A stretch of DNA of 64,000 nt from Chitinolyticbacter albus (GTDB taxonomy: Bacteria; Pseudomonadota; Gammaproteobacteria; Burkholderiales; Chitinibacteraceae), in NCBI RefSeq assembly GCF_024437655.1, contig NZ_JANBVF010000032.1:1-64000 (forward strand). Reading direction: 5' to 3'. A program made the position numbers and the translations under genes. Every line of letters begins with the position of its first letter. Position 1 is the stretch's first letter. Shown in pieces: positions 35,370-43,145 of the stretch. A model generated the notes under the pieces. That model saw only the letters and a program-made list of their open reading frames with translations, was not told the origin of the DNA and ran no database searches.

Positions 35370-36437
35370 ATGCTTGCATCCCGCCTTGCCGGCTACGGCC
35401 TTGCCGTTGCCACCCTTTGCACAGCCAGCTTCAGCTACGCCGACAGCCTGCCCAATGTGACCATCCTTGCCACCGGCGGCACCATCGCTGGCACCGGTGC
35501 CACCAGCACCACCACGGTCGGCTACTCCGCCGCCAAGCTCGGCGTGGAAAAACTGATCGAGGCCGTGCCGGAGATGAAGACCATCGCCAATGTCAGTGGC
35601 GAGCAGGTGTTCCAGATCGCCAGCGAGAACATGACCAACGACCACTGGCTCAAGCTCGCCAAGCGGGTGAACGAGCTGCTGAAACAGTCGAGCGTGGACG
35701 GCATCGTCATCACGCACGGCACCGATACCATCGAAGAGACCGCGTATTTCCTCAACCTGGTGGTCAAGAGCAAGAAGCCGGTAGTCATCGTCGGCGCGAT
35801 GCGTCCGGCGACCGCGATCAGCGCCGATGGCCCGATCAACCTGTATAACGCCGTCGGCATCGCCGGCAGCAAGGATGCGCAGGGCCGTGGCGTGCTGGTG
35901 GCGCTGAACGACGAGATCCAGGGCGCGCGCGAAGTGACCAAGAGCAATACCATGCTGGCCAGCACCTTCCGCGCGCCGGACCTGGGTAGCCTGGGCTACG
36001 TGGTACGCGGCAAGCCGGTGTTCTACCGCGCCACCGCGCGCAAGCACACGGTCGATACCGAGTTCGATATCGGCAAGCTCGACCAGCTGCCGGAGGTCGA
36101 CGTTGTCTATGGCTACGCCAACGCCAAGCGCACGCCGATCGATGCCTTCGTTGCCGGTGGCGATGTTGGCCTCGTTCATGCCGGCACCGGCAACGGCAGC
36201 CTTGCCACGCCGGTGAAGGAAGCGCTGAAGGAGGCGCGGGCCAAGGGCGTGATCGTGGTGCGCAGCTCGCGTACCGGCAGCGGCATCACCGCGCGCAACG
36301 GCGAGGCCAACGACGACGAGCTCGACTTCGTCGCCGCCGACAACCTCAATGCGCAGAAGGCGCGCATCCTGCTGATGCTGGCACTGACCAAGACCCGCGA
36401 CACCAAGGACATCCAGCGCATGTTCGAGGTGTATTGA
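35370..36437 (+). CDS. ansB: Type II (periplasmic) L-asparaginase
   Basis: 355 residues. A signal peptide (about 1-24, ending SFSYA-DSLP) is followed by both catalytic threonine motifs: ILATGGTIAGT (nucleophile Thr) and ITHGTDTIEETA (second Thr, Asp). GAMRPATAISADGPINLYNAV and the C-terminal SSRTGSGITARN are also family hallmarks. It hydrolyses asparagine (and some glutamine) to aspartate and ammonia in the periplasm, supplying nitrogen. The start at 35370 gives the signal peptide; the upstream extension of the frame is rejected. It stands alone. Confidence 0.95.
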   Translation: MLASRLAGYGLAVATLCTASFSYADSLPNVTILATGGTIAGTGATSTTTVGYSAAKLGVEKLIEAVPEMKTIANVSGEQVFQIASENMTNDHWLKLAKRVNELLKQSSVDGIVITHGTDTIEETAYFLNLVVKSKKPVVIVGAMRPATAISADGPINLYNAVGIAGSKDAQGRGVLVALNDEIQGAREVTKSNTMLASTFRAPDLGSLGYVVRGKPVFYRATARKHTVDTEFDIGKLDQLPEVDVVYGYANAKRTPIDAFVAGGDVGLVHAGTGNGSLATPVKEALKEARAKGVIVVRSSRTGSGITARNGEANDDELDFVAADNLNAQKARILLMLALTKTRDTKDIQRMFEVY

Positions 36438-36456
36438 TCGATCGCGCGTTCGAAGC

Positions 36457-36477
36457 ACGGGAGCCATGCGCTCCCGT
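36457..36477. terminator. Hairpin after ansB (terminator-like, no U-tract)
   Basis: An 8-bp stem ACGGGAGC / GCTCCCGT with a CATGC loop begins 20 bp past the ansB stop. No T-run follows, so its termination efficiency is uncertain. Confidence 0.5.
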
Positions 36478-36681
36478 GGTCGTTGCTGTGGTTCTCCCAC
36501 GGGCGGGATCGCCGGGCTGCTGTGTCTCCAGCCGGCTCGGCGAGCTTCACCGGTGCGCTGATTGTCGCCGGTCGTTCCGGGCCAGCGCGCCGCCGCGCTG
36601 GCGGCAGGCCGCGCCATCCGCAACGTGCTGGCGGGATTTTGAGGGGCGGCGCAGCCGGGTGGCCCGGCTGCGCATCCGGTT

Positions 36682-37491
36682 TCAGCGGCCGGTGTAGTCG
36701 ACGAAGCCTTTGTTGATGTCGACGATCTTGCGGCTCAGCCGGTAAACGCCGCCGCCTTCACGCGTCTTGCTGGCGTCGGTGTTACCCTCGATGGTGTGGA
36801 TGATGCCACCGGCCACGCGCTCGATCAGCCCGGAATGCCCCAGGCCGCCGCCATGGTCCATCACGAACACCATGCCCGGCTTGACGAGCCCGGGGTTGGC
36901 TATCGCTTCGGCCTTGGTGATCCGTCGTGCGCCCTTTTCCTTGGCGCAGCGGTTCCAGTGATCGAGCACGCCGGCGGTCTTCACCATCGGGTTGGGCCGA
37001 CCGGCATCCTGCGCCGCCTTGTTGAAGCAGTAGTAGACAAAGGCGACGCACCAGGCGAGGCCGGTCGGCACGCCAGCGGTCTTGAGGTAGACATCCACCT
37101 CGGGGCCTCGGTTGGAGTTCACCGGCCGCTCGCGCACCTTCTTGTCCGCTTCGCCAGCTGCGACGGCGAGCACGCGGCCGAGGAAATTGTCGCCAGCGGT
37201 GCTCGATGCACTGACCGAGGCCTGCCCGAACAACGCCTCCCAGGTGAGCGCGCCGATCTGTCCATCGACCTTCAACGGAGCGCCATGGTTGTCCACGTGC
37301 CGCGACTGGAACTGCATGACCGCCTGCTTGGTGCTGGGACCGAAGGTGGGATTGCTGGGGTCAAGTTTGAGCGCAGGCTGATTGCCAAGGGCCAGCATGG
37401 CATTCAATTGCTTTTTCAGCGCCACGACGATCTTGCCGTCGGTCTCGCCCAATTTGATGATGCGTCCGGGGTATTGCACTGTAGCCTCCAT
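36682..37491 (-). CDS. Peptidoglycan-binding / CHAP-type cysteine peptidoglycan hydrolase (TIGR02594-like)
   Basis: 269 residues from MEATVQYPG; an ATG at 37530 would add 13, and neither start has a strong ribosome site. A peptidoglycan-binding-1 domain (about 1-90, FGPSTKQAVMQFQSRH...VDGQIGALTWEALF) is followed by a CHAP/NlpC-like domain. The putative catalytic residues are Cys in GLAWCVAFVYYCF, His in GLGHSGLIE and Asn in IEGNTD. It cleaves cell-wall peptides or amides. There is no signal peptide, so it must leave the cell by another route (secretion system, lysis) or act on entry. It is the last of three clustered minus-strand genes. Confidence 0.8.
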   Translation of the reverse strand: MEATVQYPGRIIKLGETDGKIVVALKKQLNAMLALGNQPALKLDPSNPTFGPSTKQAVMQFQSRHVDNHGAPLKVDGQIGALTWEALFGQASVSASSTAGDNFLGRVLAVAAGEADKKVRERPVNSNRGPEVDVYLKTAGVPTGLAWCVAFVYYCFNKAAQDAGRPNPMVKTAGVLDHWNRCAKEKGARRITKAEAIANPGLVKPGMVFVMDHGGGLGHSGLIERVAGGIIHTIEGNTDASKTREGGGVYRLSRKIVDINKGFVDYTGR

Positions 37492-37661
37492 CGACGGTGG
37501 TGAAGAAACGGTGCCGGCTTGCACCGGCATCCTCGGTACGTAGCGCTTCGCGCGCGCAAGCGGTGCCCAGGCACGGGGTCAAGCGATTTGCGATCGATCC
37601 GGATCGGCACCGTGGCAACGGATGGGTCGCGTAAGCGGTGAGCTCATGGCGGAGCCGTTGC

Positions 37662-38015
37662 CTACCGATCGGCGCCAAGCGTGGGGATGGGCAGTATCAG
37701 GCCGGTAGCGGTCGAGATCGCCTTCCACAGCACGCCGACGAGGGCGTTCCAGACCTTTTCCACGGTGGCGATCAGCAGGCCGCGCAAGGTCCTGGCGAAG
37801 CTCAGTGCCATGTCTTCCAGCCCATCGAGGAAGAATTCGCGGGTCTCGTCGGTGATCTGGCCGGTGGTGATGCCAAGCCGAACCAGTTCCGCCTGCTGGG
37901 CAATGGCCTTGAGCTGGCGATCCGAGAAACCGCGGAAGGTGGTGACGTCGGCCTTCAGCACCGAGGTGGCGGCGGCCTGCATGTCGAGTACGAGCTGGCT
38001 GATATCCAGTGGCAT
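37662..38015 (-). CDS. Small hypothetical protein with amphipathic/hydrophobic C-terminus
   Basis: 117 residues. The N-terminal half is helical and charged (FRGFSDRQLKAIAQQAELVRLGITTGQITDETREFFLDGLEDMA). The C-terminal third is hydrophobic (LRGLLIATVEKVWNALVGVLWKAISTATGLILPIP) and could be one or two membrane-interacting helices. It lies 15 bp after the lipoprotein gene and about 170 bp before the peptidoglycan hydrolase, all on the minus strand. No family recognised. Confidence 0.65.
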   Translation of the reverse strand: MPLDISQLVLDMQAAATSVLKADVTTFRGFSDRQLKAIAQQAELVRLGITTGQITDETREFFLDGLEDMALSFARTLRGLLIATVEKVWNALVGVLWKAISTATGLILPIPTLGADR

Positions 38016-38030
38016 GGCGGCGCTCCGGCG

Positions 38031-38540
38031 TTAGCGTTGCAGGAAATTTTCGTAGGTGATCGCCTGATCGAGGTAGATCGCGATCTGGCCCTTGAACGCC
38101 ATCGCTTCGAACGCGTTCACGCCCTGTTTGCGATCGGTATCGCGCAGCTTGGTCACGGTTTCGGCGATCTTCTTGATCGCATGCACGCTGGGCGCGGTGC
38201 TGCCGTCGTCATCCAGCGGCGGGCCGCCGCGCTCGGCGAGCAGGCTATTGATGGTGTCGGTGACCTTGTTCTTCGGCACAGGCCGGGCGCCGGCGAGCAG
38301 CGCCAACGCCTCCAGTCGGCCTATCAGTTGGTTGTAGCGATCTTCGCGAACCGGAAAGGAAGCCTGCGTCGTTCCGGCCGAGACGCCGGCCAGCAACGCC
38401 ATCGTTTCGACGGTGGCGGCATTGAGCCCATCGACCACCGCGCGATCGTAGGCGGGCGCGAGCTGGGTGGCGCAGCCGGATAACAGTAACCAGAGCGCCA
38501 GTGTGGCGAGGCGGACGAAGGCAAGCGGGCGAAGAAACAT
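38031..38540 (-). CDS. Small lipoprotein of unknown function
   Basis: 169 residues from the ATG at 38540, preceded on the minus strand by GGGGAA at good spacing. The signal peptide has lipobox LLSGC (Cys23). The mature part is helical (YDRAVVDGLNAATVETMALLAGVSAG, REDRYNQLIGRLEALALLAGARPVP, AIKKIAETVTKLRDTDRKQG), with a putatively exposed acidic loop PPLDDDGS. First gene of the lipoprotein / 117-residue / peptidoglycan-hydrolase set. An immunity or accessory function toward the hydrolase is possible but unproven. Confidence 0.7.
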   Translation of the reverse strand: MFLRPLAFVRLATLALWLLLSGCATQLAPAYDRAVVDGLNAATVETMALLAGVSAGTTQASFPVREDRYNQLIGRLEALALLAGARPVPKNKVTDTINSLLAERGGPPLDDDGSTAPSVHAIKKIAETVTKLRDTDRKQGVNAFEAMAFKGQIAIYLDQAITYENFLQR

Positions 38541-38851
38541 AAAGGTTCCCCATGACAGGTGAATTTCATGATTCTGGCATATGTGCGAAAGCTTGCACGC
38601 TTTCCGTGCTGGCGAGGTTACTGGCGGAAGGGGCCGGTGGGCGGACGCAGGTCGGAAGCTGCTCGGATGCGCCTTATTTGTTGTTGCTGCTGCCTTCATC
38701 CACCAGACCGTCTCGGCTGGCTGGCGTTTTTTCCGTGTCGTGCGCTGCCACCCTTGATTCCCTCTGATCTGCTTCGTGTAGGCGGAGTACCGTGCTTTGA
38801 ACCACAAGGTGGAAGCGGGTCACGGCTAAGGCTGGCTGAACCGAAACTTGT
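38541..38851. other. Intergenic stretch without a recognisable gene
   Basis: About 310 bp between the lipoprotein gene start and the end of the double-GNAT gene. It must hold the promoter of the three-gene set. No gene, strong repeat or terminator was seen. Confidence 0.5.
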
Positions 38852-39814
38852 TTACAAGGCGCGCGTCATGAACACGCTGTTCGGATCCAGCTGGTAGTCG
38901 GCGAACGGATCGCAGGGCGTGAAGCCGTGCCGTAGATACAGCGCCCGCGCCGGCTCGAAGAAAGCCATGGAGCCGGTCTCCAGGCTGATGCGGCGATAGC
39001 CAGCCTGGCGCGCATGCGCGAGCGCGTGCTGCAGCAGACCGGTGGCAATGCCACGCTGGCGATGGCGCGGCGAGGTACGCATCGACTTCAATTCGGCATG
39101 GTCATCGTCCAGCCGCCTGATGGCGGTGCAGCCGACCAGGTCGCCATCAAGCCAGCCGCTCCAGCACGTGATGTCCGGATGGCGCAAGCCGGCCAAATCA
39201 AGCGCATGCGTGCTCTCCGGCGGCGATACCTTATGCATGTCGGCGATATGGTCTTCGAGGAAGGAGATGATGGCTGGAGAGGTGAGCGGATCGACGTCGA
39301 TGGCGAGAGGCATCTGGGGCTGGGTCAGTTTGCTGTAGTAAAGGTGTTCGAATTGGTCGGGGTTGGAGGGCAGCGCTTGCGAGTCACCGTTACGGCTGAA
39401 GCCGTGTTTGAGATAGAAGGCGATCGCGCGCGCGTTACTGTCGGCGACCCAGGCCCAAATGGAGCGGGCACTGCGTGCGGCGAGCCAGCGCCGTGTAGCA
39501 GCGAGCAGCAAGGCAGCTACTCCGGCGCCACGGTACGCCGGCGCGACCCACAAGGCACAGATGAAGGCGCGGCCTGATTCTGCCTCGAAGAATGCCCCGA
39601 TCGTGCCGACCGGGTCGGCTTGGTCCAGCGCGAGGAACGACGTCGCTTCGTCCGATGTGGCATGACGCGCTGCGGCGGCATCGAAATGGGATCGCGGCAG
39701 GGCGAGCATGTCGTCCAGCCGGGCGCCAAAGGCAGGGGGCGCCTCGGTCAGGGCAGCGATGCGAAGCGAACGAAGCAAGGTTCCGTCTGTAGCGGTGGAT
39801 TGGCGAACGAGCAT
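38852..39814 (-). CDS. Tandem GNAT acetyltransferase (two fused domains)
   Basis: 320 residues. Domain 1 (about 1-160) has the acetyl-CoA pyrophosphate loop YRGAGVAALL (WVAPAYRGAG) and the C-terminal NARAIAFYLKHGF. Domain 2 (about 168-320) has SPRHRQRGIATGLL and ARALYLRHGF, plus PPESTHALDL near its start as in YsnE/PhnO-like enzymes. Each domain carries both the Q/RxxGxG/A loop and a terminal Y-GF motif, so both may be active. Substrates are unknown. It lies just upstream of (52 bp from) the MocR gene end but is probably separately transcribed. Confidence 0.88.
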   Translation of the reverse strand: MLVRQSTATDGTLLRSLRIAALTEAPPAFGARLDDMLALPRSHFDAAAARHATSDEATSFLALDQADPVGTIGAFFEAESGRAFICALWVAPAYRGAGVAALLLAATRRWLAARSARSIWAWVADSNARAIAFYLKHGFSRNGDSQALPSNPDQFEHLYYSKLTQPQMPLAIDVDPLTSPAIISFLEDHIADMHKVSPPESTHALDLAGLRHPDITCWSGWLDGDLVGCTAIRRLDDDHAELKSMRTSPRHRQRGIATGLLQHALAHARQAGYRRISLETGSMAFFEPARALYLRHGFTPCDPFADYQLDPNSVFMTRAL

Positions 39815-39866
39815 GCGGCGAGAAGTTGTATTGCAGCCAACCGGTTGGGCGGCTATGCGGGCGTGA

Positions 39867-41375
39867 TCAATCGTAGGGCTGGCTGGAGCTGGGGTGCAAA
39901 CTTGGCATCAGCCTTGTTGCGCAATTGGGAGGCTCGTGATCCCGCTGTGATTGGCATTGCACCAACCAAGCGCCCAGCCACCTGATCGCCTCGTCCAGCC
40001 CCCGCGTATACGGTTGGCCGCAGGAGAGGCGGATGTGGCTGTTGAAACGTTGCGAGTTGGAGAACATCACGCCGGGGGCGATGCGGATGCCAGCGGCTAG
40101 TGCGGCGTCGAATAACGCTACGCCATCGCTGCCATCAGGGAGCGCGATCCACAGGCCCAGACCACCGTCGGGCACGGTGAGGCGGGTGCCGGAGGGAAAG
40201 TGGCGGGCGATGGCCTCGGCCAGCTGTTCGCGCTGGGTGCGCAAGGTGGCACGCAGCCGCCGCAGGTGGCGCTCGAAGGCCGGGCTCGCCATGAAATCGG
40301 CGACGGCCAGTTGTGGTAGCGCCTCGTTGGGACGCGATTGGGCGAACTTGAGCATGGCCACGCGTTGCTGCCAGCGGCCGGCGCTGATCCAGCCCAGCCG
40401 CATGCCGGGCGCCAGCATCTTGTGCGAGGAGGCGCAGTGGATCACGTTGCCGCCGCGATCGAGCCCCTTCAGTGTCGACAGCGGTACATCGCGGTTCGAG
40501 AGGGCCGCGTAGGTGTCATCCTCGATCAGCGCGATGTTGCGCGCTGCGCACCAGGCCACCAGCCGCGCCTTGTGTTCATGGGGCATGGTGCAACCCAGGG
40601 GGTTCTGCAGATTGGGGACGACCACGATGCCGCGGATGTTGTCGTAGGTGTCGGCGGCGAGTTCCAGTGCTTCCAGCGAGATGCCGGTCTGCGGACTGGT
40701 GGGGATTTCCAGCGCGCGCAGCCCCAGGCTTTCCAGGATCTGCAGCAGGCCATAGAAGGTGGGCGATTCGACGGCGATCACGTCGCCAGGCTGGGCGATA
40801 GCGCGCAGCGCCAGGTTCAGTGCCTCGGTGCAGCCCTGCGTCACCACGATGTCATCGGCAGCGAGCTGCATACCGTTCGCCAGCGCGCGCTGTGCCAGCA
40901 CCTGGCGAAAGCCGGGCTCACCTTGCATCGGCACGGCACGGCCAAACAGATCCGGCTGTGTGCGTAGCGCCCGCATCGCGGATTGACGCAGCGCCTTGCT
41001 CGGGTAGAGCTCGGGCGCCCCCACGGCACCGGCGAGGTTGACCTTCACCGCCGCCTGCTGGCCACGCGCCAGGATGGCCGAGACGCGCGTGTTGATGCCG
41101 ACGAACTGCGCAGGGTCCGGCAGTTGCGGCGTCGGCTCCTGCACTGGCGCAAGGCGCCGCCGCGCCAGCACGAAATAGCCCGAACGCGGTCGCGCCTCCA
41201 GCACGCCGCGCTCCTCCAGGTGGCGACAGATCTGTAGCGCGGTGGACAGGCTGACCTGATGGCGAGCCATCAGCGTGCGCACCGACGGCATGCGCTCACC
41301 CACGGCCAGCGTGCCGAGCTGTATGGCCTGGGCGTAGTGGTCGGCCAGTTGGCGGTAGAGCGGGAGCGCGTTCAT
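39867..41375 (-). CDS. MocR-family regulator: GntR-type DNA-binding domain fused to PLP aminotransferase fold
   Basis: 502 residues from the ATG at 41375. The GntR winged helix is at about 1-75 (YRQLADHYAQAIQLGTLAVGERMPSVRTLMARHQVSLSTA, with EARPRSGYFV). The fold-type I aminotransferase domain runs from about 110. The PLP lysine lies in SSHKMLAPGMRLGW, with the Asp in LIEDDTYA and VVPNLQNPLG. MocR proteins sense PLP or an amino metabolite and activate a divergent gene. Here the divergent gene is a DUF2917 protein, and a palindrome/direct-repeat cluster lies between them. An upstream extension of the frame crosses this operator and is rejected. Confidence 0.9.
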   Translation of the reverse strand: MNALPLYRQLADHYAQAIQLGTLAVGERMPSVRTLMARHQVSLSTALQICRHLEERGVLEARPRSGYFVLARRRLAPVQEPTPQLPDPAQFVGINTRVSAILARGQQAAVKVNLAGAVGAPELYPSKALRQSAMRALRTQPDLFGRAVPMQGEPGFRQVLAQRALANGMQLAADDIVVTQGCTEALNLALRAIAQPGDVIAVESPTFYGLLQILESLGLRALEIPTSPQTGISLEALELAADTYDNIRGIVVVPNLQNPLGCTMPHEHKARLVAWCAARNIALIEDDTYAALSNRDVPLSTLKGLDRGGNVIHCASSHKMLAPGMRLGWISAGRWQQRVAMLKFAQSRPNEALPQLAVADFMASPAFERHLRRLRATLRTQREQLAEAIARHFPSGTRLTVPDGGLGLWIALPDGSDGVALFDAALAAGIRIAPGVMFSNSQRFNSHIRLSCGQPYTRGLDEAIRWLGAWLVQCQSQRDHEPPNCATRLMPSLHPSSSQPYD

Positions 41376-41435
41376 GCCCCATTGTCGGTTGCGCCGCTGT
41401 CGATCGACATATACAGAGCATCGTTTTGCATGCCG

Positions 41436-41471
41436 GAACAGAATCGGAATTCTGTTCGTGTTACAGAACAG
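41436..41471. promoter_or_regulatory. Putative MocR operator: palindrome plus third half-site
   Basis: The perfect 9-bp palindrome GAACAGAAT-CGGA-ATTCTGTTC at 41436-41457 is followed by another CAGAAC (41464-41469). This gives three CAGAA-type half-sites in both orientations between the divergent MocR and DUF2917 genes. MocR regulators typically use such direct/inverted half-site arrays. Confidence 0.65.
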
Positions 41472-41546
41472 TTTGCCGTTTTCTATGTCTGCCCGCCCAG
41501 CTCGCGGCTCCGTACGCTGATTGCATCGTTGTGGGGGAACGTGGCT

Positions 41547-41864
41547 ATGGAACGGCGTTTTGAAATGAAGGCGGGACGTGCCTTGCTGTTGAATGCGCCT
41601 GCGGGATGCACGCTCAGGATCGAACACGGCGAATTACGCCTAGCAGGAGAATTGGGCTTGCTTGCGGGCCAGCCTTGGCAACTCAGGCAAGTGCTGCGAC
41701 AAGGAGAAACGTTGTGTATCGCGGTAGCAACCGTGCTCAGCGTGGAGTCGGTTCGCGACAGCATCGTGGTTTACCGCGCGCAGCGGCAGGGCCTGGGCCG
41801 GCAGTTCGATGCAACATGGTTGTCACGTTGCCGGATATGGTTGCGGCGCTTGCGTATCGGATGA
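41547..41864 (+). CDS. DUF2917 family protein
   Basis: 105 residues from ATG 41547, behind a GGGGGAAC ribosome site. MERRFEMKAGRALLLNAPAGCTLRIEHGELRL...GLLAGQPWQLRQ is the DUF2917 pattern: a small cupin-like beta fold of unknown function. The family is frequently encoded divergently from a MocR-type regulator, as here, so it is the likely target of that regulator. The C-terminus is basic (RCRIWLRRLRIG). Confidence 0.8.
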   Translation: MERRFEMKAGRALLLNAPAGCTLRIEHGELRLAGELGLLAGQPWQLRQVLRQGETLCIAVATVLSVESVRDSIVVYRAQRQGLGRQFDATWLSRCRIWLRRLRIG

Positions 41865-41999
41865 TGCAACGGCTTGCCGGTGTGCAGGTAAGCGTTTCAA
41901 GCTGCGTCGCCAATCGTCTTCTTTTGTCTGTCATCAAAACATAATACTGTGGTCAGCATTTATAACTACAGTCGACCGACCACCCTCGGGAGATACGTC

Positions 42000-42782
42000 A
42001 TGCTGCACGGCAAGACTGCCCTCGTTACCGGATCGACCAGCGGCATAGGCCTCGGCATTGCCCGGCCGCTGGCCGCCGCTGGCGCCGATGTAATGCTCAA
42101 TGGGATCGAAGCAAGGACTGATGGCATGGGGCTTGCTACCGAACTCGCGCGTGAGTTCAACGTGCGCGTCGGATACCGTCATGCCGATCTCGCGCGCCCC
42201 GACGCCGTGGCGGGGCTAGTGGCCAGCGCCGATGCCGAGTTCGGCAAGGTGGATATCCTGGTGAACCACGCCGGCACCCAGTACTCCGCGGCGGTGGAGG
42301 ATTTTCCGCCGGAGCAGTGGGATGCGATTCTGGCGACCCATCTTTCCGCGGTGTTTCATGCCACCCGCGCCGTATTGCCGCAGATGCGCAATCGCAACTG
42401 GGGGCGCATCGTCAATATCGCCTCGGCGCATGGCCTGGTCGCCTCGGTCCACATGGCGGCGTACGTTGCCGCCAAGCACGCGGTGCTGGGCTTGACCCGT
42501 GTGGTGGCGTTGGAAACGGCCACCACCGGCATTACCTGCAATGCCATCTGCCCCGGCTGGGTGCTGACGTCCTGGGTGCAACAACAGATCGACGAGCTCG
42601 CCGCGCGCGAGGGTTTCTCCGAAGACGAGGCGCGCCAAGCGCTACTGGTGGAAAAGCAGCCGTCGCTGGAATTGGTCACGTCGGAGCAAATCGGCGCGCT
42701 GACGGCTTTCCTGTGCAGCGATGCCGCTTCGCAGATGCGCGGCACGGCCCTGCCGGTGGATGGCGGCTGGACAGCCCAATAG
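42000..42782 (+). CDS. bdhA: 3-hydroxybutyrate dehydrogenase (short-chain dehydrogenase)
   Basis: 260 residues. It shows the nucleotide-binding LVTGSTSGIGLGIA, catalytic Ser in NIASAHGLVAS and YVAAKH (Tyr-x3-Lys), the long TCNAICPGWVLTSWVQQQI, LLVEKQPSLELVT and CSDAASQMRGTALPVDGGW. These are the full signature of bacterial 3-hydroxybutyrate dehydrogenases, which oxidise (R)-3-hydroxybutyrate to acetoacetate with NAD in polyhydroxybutyrate use. Odd: the usual NNAGIQ motif reads NHAGTQ. The start follows CGGGAG by 8 bp. No PHB genes adjoin it. Confidence 0.92.
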   Translation: MLHGKTALVTGSTSGIGLGIARPLAAAGADVMLNGIEARTDGMGLATELAREFNVRVGYRHADLARPDAVAGLVASADAEFGKVDILVNHAGTQYSAAVEDFPPEQWDAILATHLSAVFHATRAVLPQMRNRNWGRIVNIASAHGLVASVHMAAYVAAKHAVLGLTRVVALETATTGITCNAICPGWVLTSWVQQQIDELAAREGFSEDEARQALLVEKQPSLELVTSEQIGALTAFLCSDAASQMRGTALPVDGGWTAQ

Positions 42783-43088
42783 CCCGCGCACCGGCAATAG
42801 GCAGCAAGACCCGGAGCCTCGGCCCGGTCTTGTAAGAGGGTGGCCCGTGGCGCCTCGACTGGGTTAACCTCGGCCAGGTGTCGCAAGCGGAGCGGATCGC
42901 TTTCGAATCGGCCGGCCCGTTGGGGCGCGATTTCGCCATTCGGACTCGTCATCGGGCATGAAGATGCGCGTCGATACTCTTGATCCGCATCATCGTGGCT
43001 GGCGGGCGCCGTGGGGCTAAGGGTGGATGCGGCCATCGATCCGGTCGACGGGTGAAAGTGGCTCGCCCTTGTTTTTCAAGCACTTGCT
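42783..43088. other. Intergenic stretch without a recognisable gene
   Basis: About 300 bp between bdhA and the RNB gene promoter. No coding sequence, strong hairpin or repeat is seen. Confidence 0.5.
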
Positions 43089-43118
43089 CTGACGGTGCCA
43101 TGGGGCGTGGTATATAAT
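43089..43118 (+). promoter_or_regulatory. Sigma-70-type promoter of the RNB ribonuclease gene
   Basis: TATAAT at 43113-43118, with CTGACG (four of six consensus) 18 bp upstream. The -10 box is 28 bp before the start codon. Confidence 0.6.
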
Positions 43119-43145
43119 CCGCCGTTTTTTCTCTCTGGGCGCGGC

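Noticed and set aside
35088-36623. 511-codon minus-strand open frame
   Set aside because: Antisense to asparaginase, which has signal peptide and both catalytic threonines.
41376-41627. Longer N-terminus for the MocR regulator
   Set aside because: The extension would translate the operator palindrome region and has no similarity to GntR domains. MNALPLYRQLADHYAQ is the natural family start.
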